Assembly (NCBI GenBank): GCA_047967505.1
Contig: CM106538.1
Length of the DNA: 64,000 nt
Strand: one strand, 5' to 3'
Source: Dipteris shenzhenensis
Taxonomy: Eukaryota > Polypodiophyta > Polypodiopsida > Gleicheniales
The position numbers were made by a program, and so were the translations under genes. The notes beneath the pieces are model-generated. The model was not told the DNA's origin and searched no databases. It saw only the letters and a list, made by a program, of their open reading frames with translations. Shown here one piece after another: positions 1 to 11,110 of the stretch (positions are counted from its first letter, which is position 1; each line of letters begins with the position of its first letter).

Positions 1-1087
1 CCTTGGCCATCATGGCCCTCTCCTCATCTGATTTGGGACTATCTACCTGACTCAGTTTCACATATGGAGGAAATGGAGTGCTTACTGCCTTCCCCCCTCC
101 ATATTGAAACACTACAACACTTTTGTAACATACTCCTTCTGTGAAAGCCAAAGGAGTTTCCTACTCCGATCACACGTGATGCGCGTACCAAGAATATGAC
201 CTGCAGGTCCCAAAACTTCCATGTTAAAGGCCTCATGCAACTTGGCCTTCAATGCATCAAGCTCATAAGTGTTCTTGCTAGCCAATAACATACCATCCAC
301 ATAAAGTACCAGGAGTATCAGGCTATTATCCTAAGCCCTTTTAGTGTAGAGGCAATGATCAATCTCACTTCTTCTGCAACCTTGGGACCGAATGAAAGCA
401 TCAAACTTGTGATACCATTCTCTAGGTGCTTGTTTAAGGCCATAGAGACTCTTTTTTAGCTTGCAAACCAAATGCTCTTTGCCCTTTTCTTCAAAGCCTT
501 CTGGCTATATCATATAAATTTCCTCATGCAAATCCCCATGCAAGAAAGCTGTCTTGACATCCATCTACATAAGCTCCATATCCTCTATTGCCACAAGTCC
601 AAGTACACATCTAAGTGTGGTCATCTTTATAACCAAAGAGAATATCTCATCAAAGTCCACACCTTTCTCTTGCTTGAGCCCTTTAGCAACCAAACAGTCC
701 TTGTACTTGGGCACATCATCACCTGTGACCTTCATCTTGTAGACCCATTTACATAAGCTCCATATCCTCTATTACCACAAGTCCAAGTACACATCTAAGT
801 GTGGTCATCTTCACAACCAAAGAGAATATCTCATCAAAGTCCACACCCTTCTCTTACTTGAGCCCTTTAGCAACCAAACAGGCCTTGTACTTGCGCACAT
901 CATCACCTGTGACCTTCATCTTGTAGACCCATTTACATGGCAATGCTTTTTTTTCATGTGGTAAAGAAACCAAGTCCCAAGTCTTATTCTTTATGAGTGA
1001 ACTCATCTCTAATTGCATAGCATACTCCCACTTGCGCTGATCCTCACGCATCATAGCCTCTTTGTAGAGCAAGAAGGCTCCCCGCAA
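1..1087 (-). pseudogene. pol: Copia family A reverse transcriptase, broken
   Basis: Minus-strand RT fragment. The N-terminal part (854-1087) has the WDLVSLPHEKKALPCKWVYK block that begins Copia RTs. The C-terminal part (112-300) matches the region after the catalytic YVDD (LLASKNTYELDALKAKLHEAF). Between them the frame is lost: a 184-bp segment is duplicated in tandem (567-934), which shifts frame, and further substitutions follow. The intact counterpart is the RT frame at 51539-52636. The true C-terminus and RNase H lie beyond the window. Confidence 0.9.
567..934. repeat. 184-bp tandem duplication inside RT of Copia A copy 1
   Basis: Bases 567-750 are repeated almost exactly at 751-934, with ACATAAGCTCCATATCC opening both units and ACAT following the second. 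Copy 2 of the element (around 52230-52400) has the segment once, so the duplication is private to this copy. At 184 bp it is not a multiple of three and destroys the RT frame. The units differ at several positions, so it is not brand new. Confidence 0.93.
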
Positions 1088-1318
1088 TCAGTAAGCATCA
1101 CATAGTCTACCCCTGGAACAAATCTCTCAAGCAGTCTAGTCACTCTAGATGTTCTTCTCAAGGGCATTTCAACTTGCTATCCCTCCTACATATCAGCCAC
1201 ATTTGGCTCATCATTGCCACTAATAGATGATCCATCATCTGCCCTTGATTGTGTACTTGTGGGTGTATCTGGTGGCACCATTTCTTGCACATTTGGTGCA
1301 TGGACATCTTGCTGTCTA

Positions 1319-2351
1319 TCAACATATGCGGGTGGATTCACATCCTAGAAAGTGATTCTCCTCATTTCCACATCCCTCATGGATGTAATGCATCTTCTTC
1401 TCATTGAAGACCACATCATGGCTTTGTATGGTTTTCTTTGCTTCTGGATCCCAGAGACGATAGCCCATCTCTCCACTTTCACCATAACCTAGAAAGATGC
1501 ATTTCCTAGACTTAGGATCTAGCTTCTTCTGAAGCTCTTTTGGCACATGCGCATATGCCTCACACCCAAATATATGCAAATGAGAGTAAGAGGGCTTCTT
1601 GCCACTCCATGCCTCTTCAGGAATACCACCATCCAAACTCCTGCTAGGTGATCTATTGATCACATGCACTGCAGTCTTCATTGCCTCGGCCCAAAAACCA
1701 CCAGAAAGACTTGCATTGGAAAGCATACATTGCAACCTTTCTTGAATGGTGTGATTCATCTGTTCTGCAACTGGATTCTGCTCTAGAGTACGAGGGGACG
1801 TGAGCTCCCTCTTAATCCCATGTGTATCATAGAAATGCTGAAAGTCATGAGAGACATACTCTCCACCATTATCTCCGTAGGCATTTAAGTGTTCTACCTG
1901 ACTGATTTTCAGCCAAAGCCAACCATTTTTGAAATACCTGGAACACATCACTCTTTCGAGCTATAGCATAAGCCCAAACTTTCCTAGTTGCATCATTAAT
2001 GAATGTCACATAGTATTCAGCCTCGCCTAATGAGCATGTAGGCATGGAACCACATATGTTTGAATGCACCAAATCAAGCCTTTCAAGCTTTTTCTTTCCC
2101 CTTCTTTTATGGGCTAAACTAGTTTGCTTCCCATAGAGACAGTGCTCACAAAATTCAAAATTAGAAAAATTCAAATGCGGTACATAACCCAAATGGCATA
2201 AGAGTTTCATTCCATTCTGGCTCATGTGTCCCAACCTGCAATGCCACAAAGAAGTACTTGGCTGCTTGGTTATTGCAACAACATGATCAAACACCCCTGA
2301 TACATGTAAGGGATACAAAGTCCCACACTTGGCACCCCTAGCCAAAACCAT
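1319..2351 (-). pseudogene. pol: Copia family A integrase, frameshifted
   Basis: Two overlapping minus-strand frames (2351-1869 and 1951-1319) carry one integrase. The zinc-binding N-terminus shows WHCRLGHMSQNGMK followed by CEHC. The first catalytic aspartate position reads HSNICG instead of HSDVCG, so that Asp is lost. The GGEY block and the glutamate region (NPVAEQMNHTIQERL) are in the second frame. The frames join at about 1870-1950 through a frameshift near the GGEY motif. In the family this enzyme inserts the cDNA; here it is inactive. The conserved FGCEAYAHVPKELQKKLDPK block follows. Confidence 0.92.
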
Positions 2352-2410
2352 AGAGCACTTCTAAATTTTCCAACTCTGAAAGCCAAAAGTGGTTTGAAAA
2401 CCAGCATCAT

Positions 2411-3592
2411 CTAACTGACCCGTGCTGAAATAAGACTCTTGGTCAACTTACGCACATGTCTCACATTTTTCAATTCAAATGCAGAGCCATTTGCAAAAGA
2501 AAACTTTATGTCACCTGCTCCCACTATGTCACATGCATAGTTATTTCCAAGATGCACACAACCTGTCTTTCCATTGCCATAAGTGGAGAACCATTCCCTA
2601 TGGGGAGTAACATCGAATGAATCACCAGAATCCAAAATCCAATCCTGGGAATATGCATCATCTGAAGTGGTAAGCAAGTCTGCAGGTAGATTAGACATGA
2701 AGAGAATGTCATTGTTACTATCATCAGTGACTATATTAATCTCCTCGATCTTCATTTTTCCTTTGTCCTCCCTTGGACTCTCTTCCTTCTTATTTGCACC
2801 CCAATTTGCATTCTTTTTCTTATCCTTTTGCTCTCTTTTCAGCTTGTAGCAATCCTTTTTCATATGGCCCTTCTTGCCACAGTGGTAACACTCAATGTTC
2901 CATGCCCTGGATTTGCTACGAGACTTCCCTCTTTCTTGGGACTTCCCCCTGAACTGTGATCTGCCCCTTTGCACATTTAAGGTTACATCCTGCTTGTTGC
3001 CATCCATAGACTTTCTTCTAATCTCCTTGGCCAACAAGCTATCCACAACATCATCAAACTTCAGTACTCCACCAGGTGCAGAGTTACTGAGAGCTATACG
3101 GAAAGTATCCCATGAGGATGGCAATGAACGTAAAAGAAATATTGCCTTAGTCTCTGCATCAAAATTCATCTTCTGAGCCTGAAGCTAGCTGAAAATAATA
3201 TTGAATTCATTCAAGTGAAAAGCAATGGAGACCCCTTTCTTCATCTGCAGCTCAAACAACCTCTTCATGAGGTAAACTTAATTAGAGGCAGTTCCCTTCT
3301 CATAAATGGCACACAATTTCTTCCACAAATCTTTCGTAGTCTGCTCATTTACTACTGTGAAATAAACTAACTCTGCAAGATGAAGTCTTATAGTAGACTT
3401 TGCTAATGCATCCAACTCATTATAATCATCCTCAGACATATCTGCAGGCTTAGCTTCAATCCCTGCCAAGGGTTTAATCTGCTTCTTTTGAATAAGTACA
3501 TCCCTTATCTGTTCTTTCCACAAAGAAAAGTTTGTCCCATCAAACTTTTTAATGCTAAAAAACTTTTTTTCAATCATGGAAGAGGATGCCAT
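2411..3592 (-). pseudogene. gag: Copia family A gag and protease, broken
   Basis: The gag start (MASSSMIEKKFFSIKKFDG) ends at 3592 and the first frame runs to 3278. A frame break follows, and 3169-2411 continues the nucleocapsid and protease. The zinc knuckle CYHCGKKGHMKKDC is intact, preceded by an Arg/Ser/Gly-rich RNA-binding stretch. The protease active-site region reads DSGDSFDV where Copia normally has DSGAS, so it is altered. In the family gag packages RNA and the protease matures the polyprotein. The homologue at 53918-55060 is uninterrupted through gag. Confidence 0.92.
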
Positions 3593-5127
3593 AATGGAAA
3601 TGAAACAAAATCCTAAATGCTAGTACTTGCAAAAGAGAAATCACACCAAATACCAGGTGCACCCAATATGTCTGCTTTAATGAAGGATAGTGTCACCAAA
3701 ACTCAAGGCTCAAAGCATCAAAATGCATTAGACTCATGTGCATATACTATGCATCCATATGAGTAAATCTAGCCAAAAGAAAATGTCAACCCACAATGAT
3801 AAAGCAATGGCAAATATAATGCCAATAAGAGCCAAATGCCTCAAGCATAAACACCGTTCATGGGCATAAGCATCAATAATGTCTCATCCAAAAGATCATA
3901 GCACAATCTGTGCATCCACTGCAATATATCAAAGCTGTCCCTCAGCATAAAATAGCATCTGTGTGATGCTAAACGTCCATCAATAAAGCATCCCACAAGG
4001 CAATCTGGGCCTATCAACGCATCCAACAAGGATCGCAATGCATCCAAATGGCCTGTAAAGCATCCATTGCAACCCAATGCAAACCAGAAATGAGCGCACA
4101 TGGCTTAGACTGCAACCAAAGTGATCTGCATAAGGTATATCTAAGAAATCACAGCCTTATGGCAATGACCGCTAGTGAAAGTAGAACCTGGGATGTCTCA
4201 AAACATGGGCATCACTGCATAATTGAACTCAGTAAGACAATCTGCAAATATCTCTCTTCTGCCACAACTCTAAAATTTCATCCAAGGATGGAGTAAGAGC
4301 CAGTCAACCCTTGCATTTACTTGCAAAAATGAACCTCAGGAAACTTAACCTTAGCCAAAATGCCACATGGCAATCAATGAGAAGGTCTTGGAAACTTTGA
4401 GAAATTTCCTTCAAAGAGACGACGAAAAAACACAGAGAATCACAACTCCCTCGATTCTTCACGGAATGGCAAGCAGCTTTGTAGACATATGTTTCAGGAA
4501 ATCCCGAATCCAACGGGACAGACAGTTGTACAAATGGAGGCCCGGATGTTGAGATCCCACTCATAGAGGAAATGGCAAAATGAAGACGTTGGAGTAGACA
4601 GAGATTCACCATAACTTCAAAAGTTCATGGAACCGGAAGCAGCTTCTCAAGTAGAAGTTTTGGACCACTCTAGATTCACTGGAAGTGTCAGAACTGCAAA
4701 TGGTGGCATGGATATGGAGATCCAACACACGAAATCCTCGTAGGAAATGAATTTTGTCACTTTTTACAGGAGCTGTAACTTTCCACTGAAAACTCGGATG
4801 ATAGAAATGTTAAAAGTGAAAATGTAGCTCTCAATCTGATCTACAACTTCCTTGAAGAGTTCAAGCCAAAATTCTGTCTCTAACTCCAGATATTTGCACT
4901 ACTACATATGTGTGTCTGAGAAGATTTGCTTATATCCTGTGCCTTCAACTTTGCAACCCGGCAAAACAAATGCCCAAGAGGATTTTGCATGTTTCTCTCC
5001 AACTGCTGTAGCAGCTCCAAAATTTGCAACTCCTCCTACTGAACAAGGATCTTTGGGATGCATCACTCTCTCTCCGGGCTAGAGGCTGAACCAGGCTGCT
5101 CACGCTACCTCCAGGCTCTACTGCCAA
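3593..5127 (-). other. Long untranslated leader of Copia A copy 1
   Basis: About 1.5 kb between the gag start and the primer-binding site, with no sustained frame and no protein motifs. It aligns by eye with the leader of copy 2 (55061-56495), sharing stretches such as the cluster of GCATCC-containing words near 3930-4060 and 55370-55520. The unusual length is a family trait and presumably holds packaging signals (inference). Confidence 0.75.
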
Positions 5128-5139
5128 GCTCTAATACCA
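5128..5139 (-). other. Primer-binding site (initiator Met tRNA type)
   Basis: GCTCTAATACCA on the plus strand, i.e. TGGTATTAGAGC on the element strand, directly inside the LTR. It differs by one base from the standard plant Copia site TGGTATCAGAGC, complementary to the 3' end of initiator methionine tRNA. Confidence 0.85.
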
Positions 5140-5141
5140 GT

Positions 5142-5292
5142 TGTGAGGACACAATGAAAGTTGAGAGGGATCTTGAGAGACACAAGTTTTGGTGGGTGGA
5201 GAACACCCTAATCTTCTATTTCATACATATATATATGTGTTTGAGTATTGTACACAACCGGGGTTAAGATACAGTGGCCTTTAATCCCCACA
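5142..5292 (-). repeat. 5' LTR of Copia A copy 1 (151 bp)
   Basis: Bounded by TG at 5142 and CA at 5291-5292. It shares with the 171-bp LTRs of copy 2 the CACAAGTTTTGGTGGGTG block, the ATATATATGTGTTTGAGTATTGTACA block and the CCCCACA end. It is shorter and clearly diverged, so this copy is a different subfamily or an older insertion. Confidence 0.9.
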
Positions 5293-5960
5293 GTTGACAG
5301 TCTCCTGAAGAAGTTTCATATGGCAAATTGCAAGATTGCAGCCACTCCCATGCAACAGAGTTTGAAACTTACAAAAGATTCATAAAAGCCTACCATCAAT
5401 GACAGGTGGTATCGGCAGCTCATCGGATCTCTTATATATCTGACTATTACACGGCCAGATATTTGTTATGTAGTAAGTTCACTAGCACAATTTATGGCAA
5501 ATCCAAAACAGTCTCACTGGAATGTAGCCAAAAGAGTCTTGAAATACATCAGAGGTACGAGATAGTTTGGAATAGAATACAAAGGAAGTCATCCAAGATT
5601 GCATGGATACTATGACAGTGACTATACCAGAGATCATGGGACCAACCAAGACATCCATACAGAGATATCTATTTTCCCTTGGTCAAGGTGCTATGTCATG
5701 ATTGTTAAACAAACAGCCAATTGTTTTTTTGTCTTCAACAGAAGCAGAATATAGGGCACTCACTATAGGTGCATGTGAGGCTATATGGCTTAGAAGACTA
5801 TTGTCAGAACTAGATTACTTTCATGAATCAAAGCCAACAACAATATATTGTGAGGATTAATCGGCTCAAGTATTGGCCAAGAATCCAATATACCACTCCA
5901 GAACAAAGCACATTGATCACAACTTGTGGACATGTGGCAAATAGATTGCCATGCCAAGAG
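5293..5960 (+). pseudogene. pol: Copia family B RT/RNase H fragment
   Basis: Plus-strand fragment homologous to 50287-50722 and 56957-57190. The first part covers the RT C-terminus (GSLIYLTITRPDI-like block, around 5410-5470). The second covers RNase H (AEYRALT-like block near 5750, then the tract before the KHID motif near 5910). Stops and small frameshifts are scattered throughout. It begins exactly where the Copia A LTR ends, so it is the right-hand flank of a split host element whose left part lies outside the window. Confidence 0.88.
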
Positions 5961-6374
5961 CCACATGGAATAACAAGTAAGCACCAAATTGTGACACTTA
6001 TCAAGTTAAAGTCACATCATCACTCTTTGTAGCCACATGCCACAACTTAATGGAGAAAAAATCAATGTATCTTGGTCAACATTAGATTCAATCTTGACAG
6101 CTCGTTTAGCCATTCATAGGTACTATACTTTTGAAGACTTTTGGGCAATTTTGACAAAGTATTACTCAAAACACAATAAACAAATATGGTATCCTTGAAC
6201 AAGGACATCATCAATTAAAGAAATTTAATATCAAGGCAAAAATAAGATCATAGAATCTTCATTAGCAAGTAACATTAGCTCATTTTGAGTTCATATCAAT
6301 TACTTTTGTGGCAAAGGACATAAGTTCCAGTAACTTGTGCAGCTCAATTGACATTGAAAGCATTTTCACAAATT
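5961..6374. other. Unassigned AT-rich sequence
   Basis: No coding frame, repeat structure or RNA gene is recognisable. It lies between the Copia B fragment and the first large repeat copy and may contain decayed 3' sequence of Copia B. Confidence 0.5.
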
Positions 6375-6727
6375 CTTAAAATTGAGGTTATCCTCTCATA
6401 TTGTAGTAAGAGAAGGTATGCAACGTTCAATATTTAAAGTATACCCTTCAAACAAATAAAATACTTATTTCTCATGCACCAATCAATGGATTCCCCCTTT
6501 ATGTTCACAACAAAAGAAATACAAGAAACTAACCATTTTGAAATGTTGTTTTATAGTCTTATGAAGTAGAAAATGTATAGAGCTTGATAAAATCAGGCAC
6601 CTATATTTTCTTTTGTAGAATATAACTAGTATAATGTCACTCATGTGTTTCAAGCTTGCTATAATGTTCCATAGTAAAAACCATAAAATGAAAGCTACTT
6701 GTCACACTCTTATACATGTATAATGTA

Positions 6728-6729
<2 letters not shown>

Positions 6730-6806
<77 letters not shown>

Positions 6807-7030
6807 ACACGTGCGCGCGCGCACATGCATGTGTGCACTCATGCACAAGTGCATGCATGTGCACATGCACACACACCTCTCTGTGTGTGCTTGCATGCGT
6901 GCAGGCGTGTGTGTGTTCATGCATGGATGCATGCGTGTGTGCTTGTGTTGATGCATGTGCATGTGTATGCATGCACGTGTCCATGCATGTGCATATGTGC
7001 ATGTTGTGTGTGTGCGCATGCACATGGGTA
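6730..7030. repeat. (CT)n-(AC)n microsatellite with long alternating purine-pyrimidine tract
   Basis: (CT)n at about 6730-6762 runs into (AC)n to 6800, then about 230 bp of almost unbroken purine-pyrimidine alternation made of CATGCATG, GTGTGT and GCGCGC words. Such sequence can adopt left-handed DNA under torsion. No coding meaning. Confidence 0.9.
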
Positions 7031-7082
7031 ACTCATTGCTGCTTGTGTAATTCATAGGGCTTAAGGCCTATTAGAGTATGAC

Positions 7083-7127
7083 TTTGACTTTACCTCCATA
7101 TTGGTGGCTTGGAAAAAATGGTGTTTA

Positions 7128-7202
<75 letters not shown>

Positions 7203-7450
7203 GCACACACACACACAAGACTTCCATACACTCATTCACTCACTAACTCTTTATCTTTCTTTTCCACAGTCGTGGGGGAGCTTATTCCAAATGCATTGCA
7301 ACCATGTAATCCCATGAAAATTACTTTCAACTACTAGGATAGTGGCTAGACTATGCTTGAAAACCCAAACCCCTTGTGGGCCCCCCTATAACCAATTTGC
7401 TTTTGACTTTGACTCTACCTCCATATTGGTGGCTTGGAAAAAATGGCATT

Positions 7451-7503
<53 letters not shown>

Positions 7504-7732
7504 GCACACACACACACATGCACACACGCACACATGCACACACAAGACTTCCATACACTCATTCACTCACTAACTCTTTATCTTTCTTTTCTAGAGTCGT
7601 GGGGTTTCCCAATGAAACTGTTAAAAGGGAGCTTATTCCAAATGCAATGCAACCATGTAATCCCATGAAAATTACTTTCAACTACTGGGATAGTGGCTAG
7701 ACTATGCTTGAAAACCCAAACCCCTTGTGGGG
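7083..7732 (+). repeat. ~325-bp tandem duplication with (CT)n(AC)n cores inside R1
   Basis: Two units begin with TTTGACT-TACCTCCATATTGG at 7083 and 7408. Each has a CT tract, an AC tract, ACTTCCATACACTCATTCAC, a TATCTTTCTTTTC block and CCATGAAAATTACTTTCAAC. The second unit has an extra ~25 bp (GGTTTCCCAATGAAACTG region) that is also present in R2, so the first unit lost it. R2 has only one unit, so duplication happened after the copies split, or R2 lost one. Confidence 0.9.
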
Positions 7733-8832
7733 CCCCTTGTAACCAATTTGCTTTTCTTTGATTGTGAGCAAAAATGCATAACAATCCTTATAATAAATTG
7801 GTATTAATGTCAAAGTTTTGCTACCACCACCTTGAGGATGTTGTTTAATGGCAATAGAGTGTTGTTTTTGCTGGTGGAAAGCATACCCTTGTGTCTTTCA
7901 CATTTGTATCCTAAAGCAAGCTAAATATTCCTAGGTAACATGAGAGATTATCTTTTTAGACCAATAAACAAAGGCTTGCATGTAGTTAGAGGAAGATCCC
8001 CTTGACTAAGCATGTACCTCTCTTATGTTGCAAGATAACGGACCTTTGTTTCCAAATACGTGATTTTAGAGTGTAATTATGACAGTAAATTCGACAAAGC
8101 AAAGGTAGAAAAAGGAAATTTCCACAATGAAATTGGTTACTTACTTGCCATAGTTCACATCTTTCAAATTCATGAATCTCTCATCATACCCTTTTTGGTG
8201 GAGGCTTTGTCTTAGCTTGTTTATCCCTTATTACTTGAAAAGAGTAAGAGGTGCCTTTTTTTGGGCTTTTTACTTTTAGGTGGGGGTGTTGAGGGGTTGA
8301 CTCTAATGTATCTAATTCAATAAACTCTAAGTATGAGGGGTATATTTGTCTCCTAAGCACGTAAAGCTAGTTGAAGTACACAATCTCACATATCAAACCT
8401 TTGCTTACGCATTCCAATGCATTAGAACATGAACTCTAGCTTGTCTTAGAGGTATGGTATTTCTCTATAGAAGCCCTAAGAATAGATATGGGGGGTTTGA
8501 GTAAATATTTATGCATAAGATCACATATGTTAATAAGAGTGTAATGCTTCTCCTTGAGTTGCTATGTATAGACCACTGACAATCATCTATTCACCTTTAG
8601 TATCATGCTTGATCCCAAGGGTGAGTTCCACCTCCTGTCCTTGTCCAAGATGTGTACTAGAGGCCCTTGGTAGCATTGCTAGCTTACAAAAACCTTCTCA
8701 TGAACAATATGGATTATTTTAGAGATGGTCTAGGCCATGAGCCCATACATTGCCTCTACAAGCCTTGATGCACAAGCACATTCATGGAGCAATGTGGTTG
8801 ACAATTCCTTGTGTCTTGCACACCTATACTAA

Positions 8833-10060
8833 TTAACAAGAGCCACAAATTGACAAATGAACAAGTCCAATCACACAAGGCTTGGACAGAAGCATAAAAA
8901 TTGTTGCATTACTTTTTGTATGTAAATGATGCTATGATGTGCTATGTACAAGATGCAAATATTCCCGAAGATACATGGGATATACTAGTGATAAAACTAT
9001 AGGATACCAATATAAAGGCAAGGAAGATCCAGCTAAAGCAAAAGATGCATAACATAAGTCAAAATAACCAAAGCATATAGGACTATGTGCAAAAGATTAA
9101 GGGATTGCAGATGCACTTCCATCTATAAAAGCACCAATGGATGGTAGTGATCTTGTAACAATCACAATAAAAAGCTTGGGTAAAGGGTATAAGTCATTTG
9201 ATACCTCTATCACAGTGAGAGGTGGAAATCCCTCAAACCTTGAGGGGTTGGATATTTACTCATTGTTAAAGAATTAAAGCTTGGACTTGTTACATCTACT
9301 AGTTTTAGTCCACATGCGAGAGACAAAGCTCTCTGCTCACATAGAGGTGCAAGCAAGGGGAGATTTGCATTAAGTATGTTCAAGCAGATGTGGCTATACA
9401 AATAGACCAACACAACAGAATGCATATCTTGATTATGGTGCACAAGGTGGTAGAGGATCATATCCCAAGTCAGGGGAGAACAAGGCCTAAAGGAAGAGGC
9501 CATTGGCAGCCCTAGCAACATCAACCACATTATGGAATTGATAGTAACTATTTTGGCAAGATTGATCAAATATTGCGAGACTGCTTAAGAAACAAAATGA
9601 CATGCATATGGTAGAAGAGTCCACCATGGACATTATGCATCATCTAGCAATGATGCTAGTGTAGATCATTTGTTTTCCATGAAGCATGTCATGGCCAACA
9701 TGACTTCACGGAGTGGAGATAATGAGACATGGTATGTGGATTCAGGTGCATCAAATCACATGACATTTCATGTAGAGCGGATTAAGAAGATGTCACCTAC
9801 AAAGTCACAATGTTATGTCATTATCCGGGATGATACGCAGCATCATATTACCCATGTGGGGAATGTGCCATTGAAGTATGCATGATGGTAGATTGAAAAC
9901 CATGTTAGAGATGTTGTACTTGCCCTCTATTGTAAAGAATATAGCATCTATTGGACAAATGGTAGAGCAAGGAATGCAAGTAAGGTCCAAGTTACTTGGA
10001 GGTGGTATCTAAGAAAGGCCTTAACAAACTACCAATGGTAATTTCAAGGAAAATTTGGTG
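8833..10060 (+). pseudogene. gag: Degenerate Copia gag/protease fragment
   Basis: Plus-strand fragment in several frames. Around 9120-9260 the translation resembles the C-terminal part of Copia gag (LVTITIKSLG then GYKSFDTSITVRGGNPSNLE). At 9729-9780 an aspartic protease motif is clear: WYVDSGASNHMT. Stops and shifts separate the pieces and no integrase follows. It sits between repeat copies R1 and R2. It does not closely match families A or B, so it represents another Copia lineage. Confidence 0.75.
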
Positions 10061-10479
10061 AATTTTCCCCTAGAAAATGATGAAAAAAAGCATTATATTT
10101 GTATATAATCTTGGAGTGCTTTGAGTGAAAGGATCTTCTTTTGCCATCTGCCCCTTAGACCAATGGGGTGACAATATAGGAAAAAGGTAAGCTTTGCTGG
10201 ACCAATCCATTTTATTACCCCATTGAAAAAAGGGTGAATTTGTCAAACTGCCTATTATTCACAACCTACTTTTCACACTATGGGAAAAAGGAAGCCTCTG
10301 TAATTTCAAGGTCAATAGAAAGAACCTGGTCTTTCAAATTTGTTCTAATAGATCTACCCAAAAAAAGCACCATTGATTGTTTAGAAAGCCATTTTTGGGG
10401 GGTTTACAACTTGTGAAGAAGATGGTAATAGACCTAGAAGAAGGATACTAAAGCTTGGGATTTCCTCCATGGATTTCCT
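10061..10479. other. Unassigned sequence
   Basis: No gene, RNA or clear repeat seen. It leads into the tandem array that starts at about 10480. Confidence 0.45.
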
Positions 10480-11110
10480 TTCGCTTGAGACAACAATGTT
10501 TTTATGGGGGATGTTTTTGGTGGACATTATACAAAAACTATGGGGAAGACTCAATAGAGGCTTTATATAGGAAACCAAAGTTTGGGATTATTCCATTAGA
10601 TAACGTCTCAAATGAAAAATGATGTCCTTTTTATCGTTGTAAAAATCTAAATTAGTATTGCTAGGTAGACAAGTACATAGTAAAGGTGGGATTACACAAA
10701 AACTATACAAAAGCTACGGCGGGGAAGACACATAGTTGGGGCTATTTAGGAAATACATGGGGAAGACTCGTAGTAGAAGGTATATTAAGGAAATTAGGGT
10801 TTGGGAGCATTCCAATCTATAACCTCTCAAATGAAAAAATGTGTCCTCTTTATGGTTGGAAATATCTAAATTGTTGTTGCTAGGTAGACAAGTATATAGT
10901 AAAGGTGGGATTATACAAAAACTATATGAAAGCTATGGGACTTGTACTAGAGGCTATATAGGAAAGGCATGGGGAAGAGTCGTAGTATAAGGTATATATA
11001 GGAAATCAAAGTTTGGGATCATTCCAATCGATAACCTCTCAAATGAAAAAATGTATCCTCTTTATAGTTGGAAATTTTTAAATTTATCTTGCTAGGTAGA
11101 CAAGTACATA
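10480..11110. repeat. Tandem array, ~215-bp unit, about 2.5 to 3 copies
   Basis: The words TTTGGGA, ATAACCTCTCAAATGAAAAA, TGTCCTCTTTAT and TTGCTAGGTAGACAAGTA recur in order with TTTGGG at 10581, 10800 and 11012 (spacings 219 and 212). Units also share ACAAAAACTATA and GGGGAAGA words. Divergence between units is moderate. No coding potential. Confidence 0.88.

Larger units (their letters stand above)
1..5292 (-). mobile_element. Ty1/Copia LTR retrotransposon, family A copy 1 (truncated by window edge)
   Basis: Minus-strand Copia element read right to left: LTR (5142-5292), primer-binding site (about 5128-5139), a ~1.5 kb leader, then gag, protease, integrase and reverse transcriptase. The Copia order (integrase before RT) is seen directly. 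The 3' LTR lies outside the window. The same layout and very similar sequence occur at 50793-56682, which defines the family. Every coding block is broken by stops or frameshifts, so this copy cannot be autonomous. Its right edge abuts RT sequence of another Copia family (B), so it is a nested insertion. The target duplication cannot be checked because the left end is missing. Confidence 0.93.
6375..8832 (+). repeat. Unidentified ~2.4 kb repeat, copy R1
   Basis: Diverged direct homologue of 12333-14346. Shared landmarks in the same order are AAGGTATGCAAC near the start, AACCATAAAATGAAAG-like sequence before a microsatellite cluster, TCCATATTGGTGGCTT, the words around GCATTGCAACCATGTA, GAGGAAGATCCCCTTGAC, and GATGCACAAGCA near the end. 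No coding frame or terminal repeats were found, so the class is unknown. Apparent frames inside come from CT/AC repeats. Confidence 0.8.

Noticed and set aside
6637-7668. Many overlapping open frames on both strands (His/Thr/Cys/Val or Leu/Ser rich)
   Set aside because: They are translations of (CT)n, (AC)n and CATG-type microsatellites; no protein motif and frames open on all strands.
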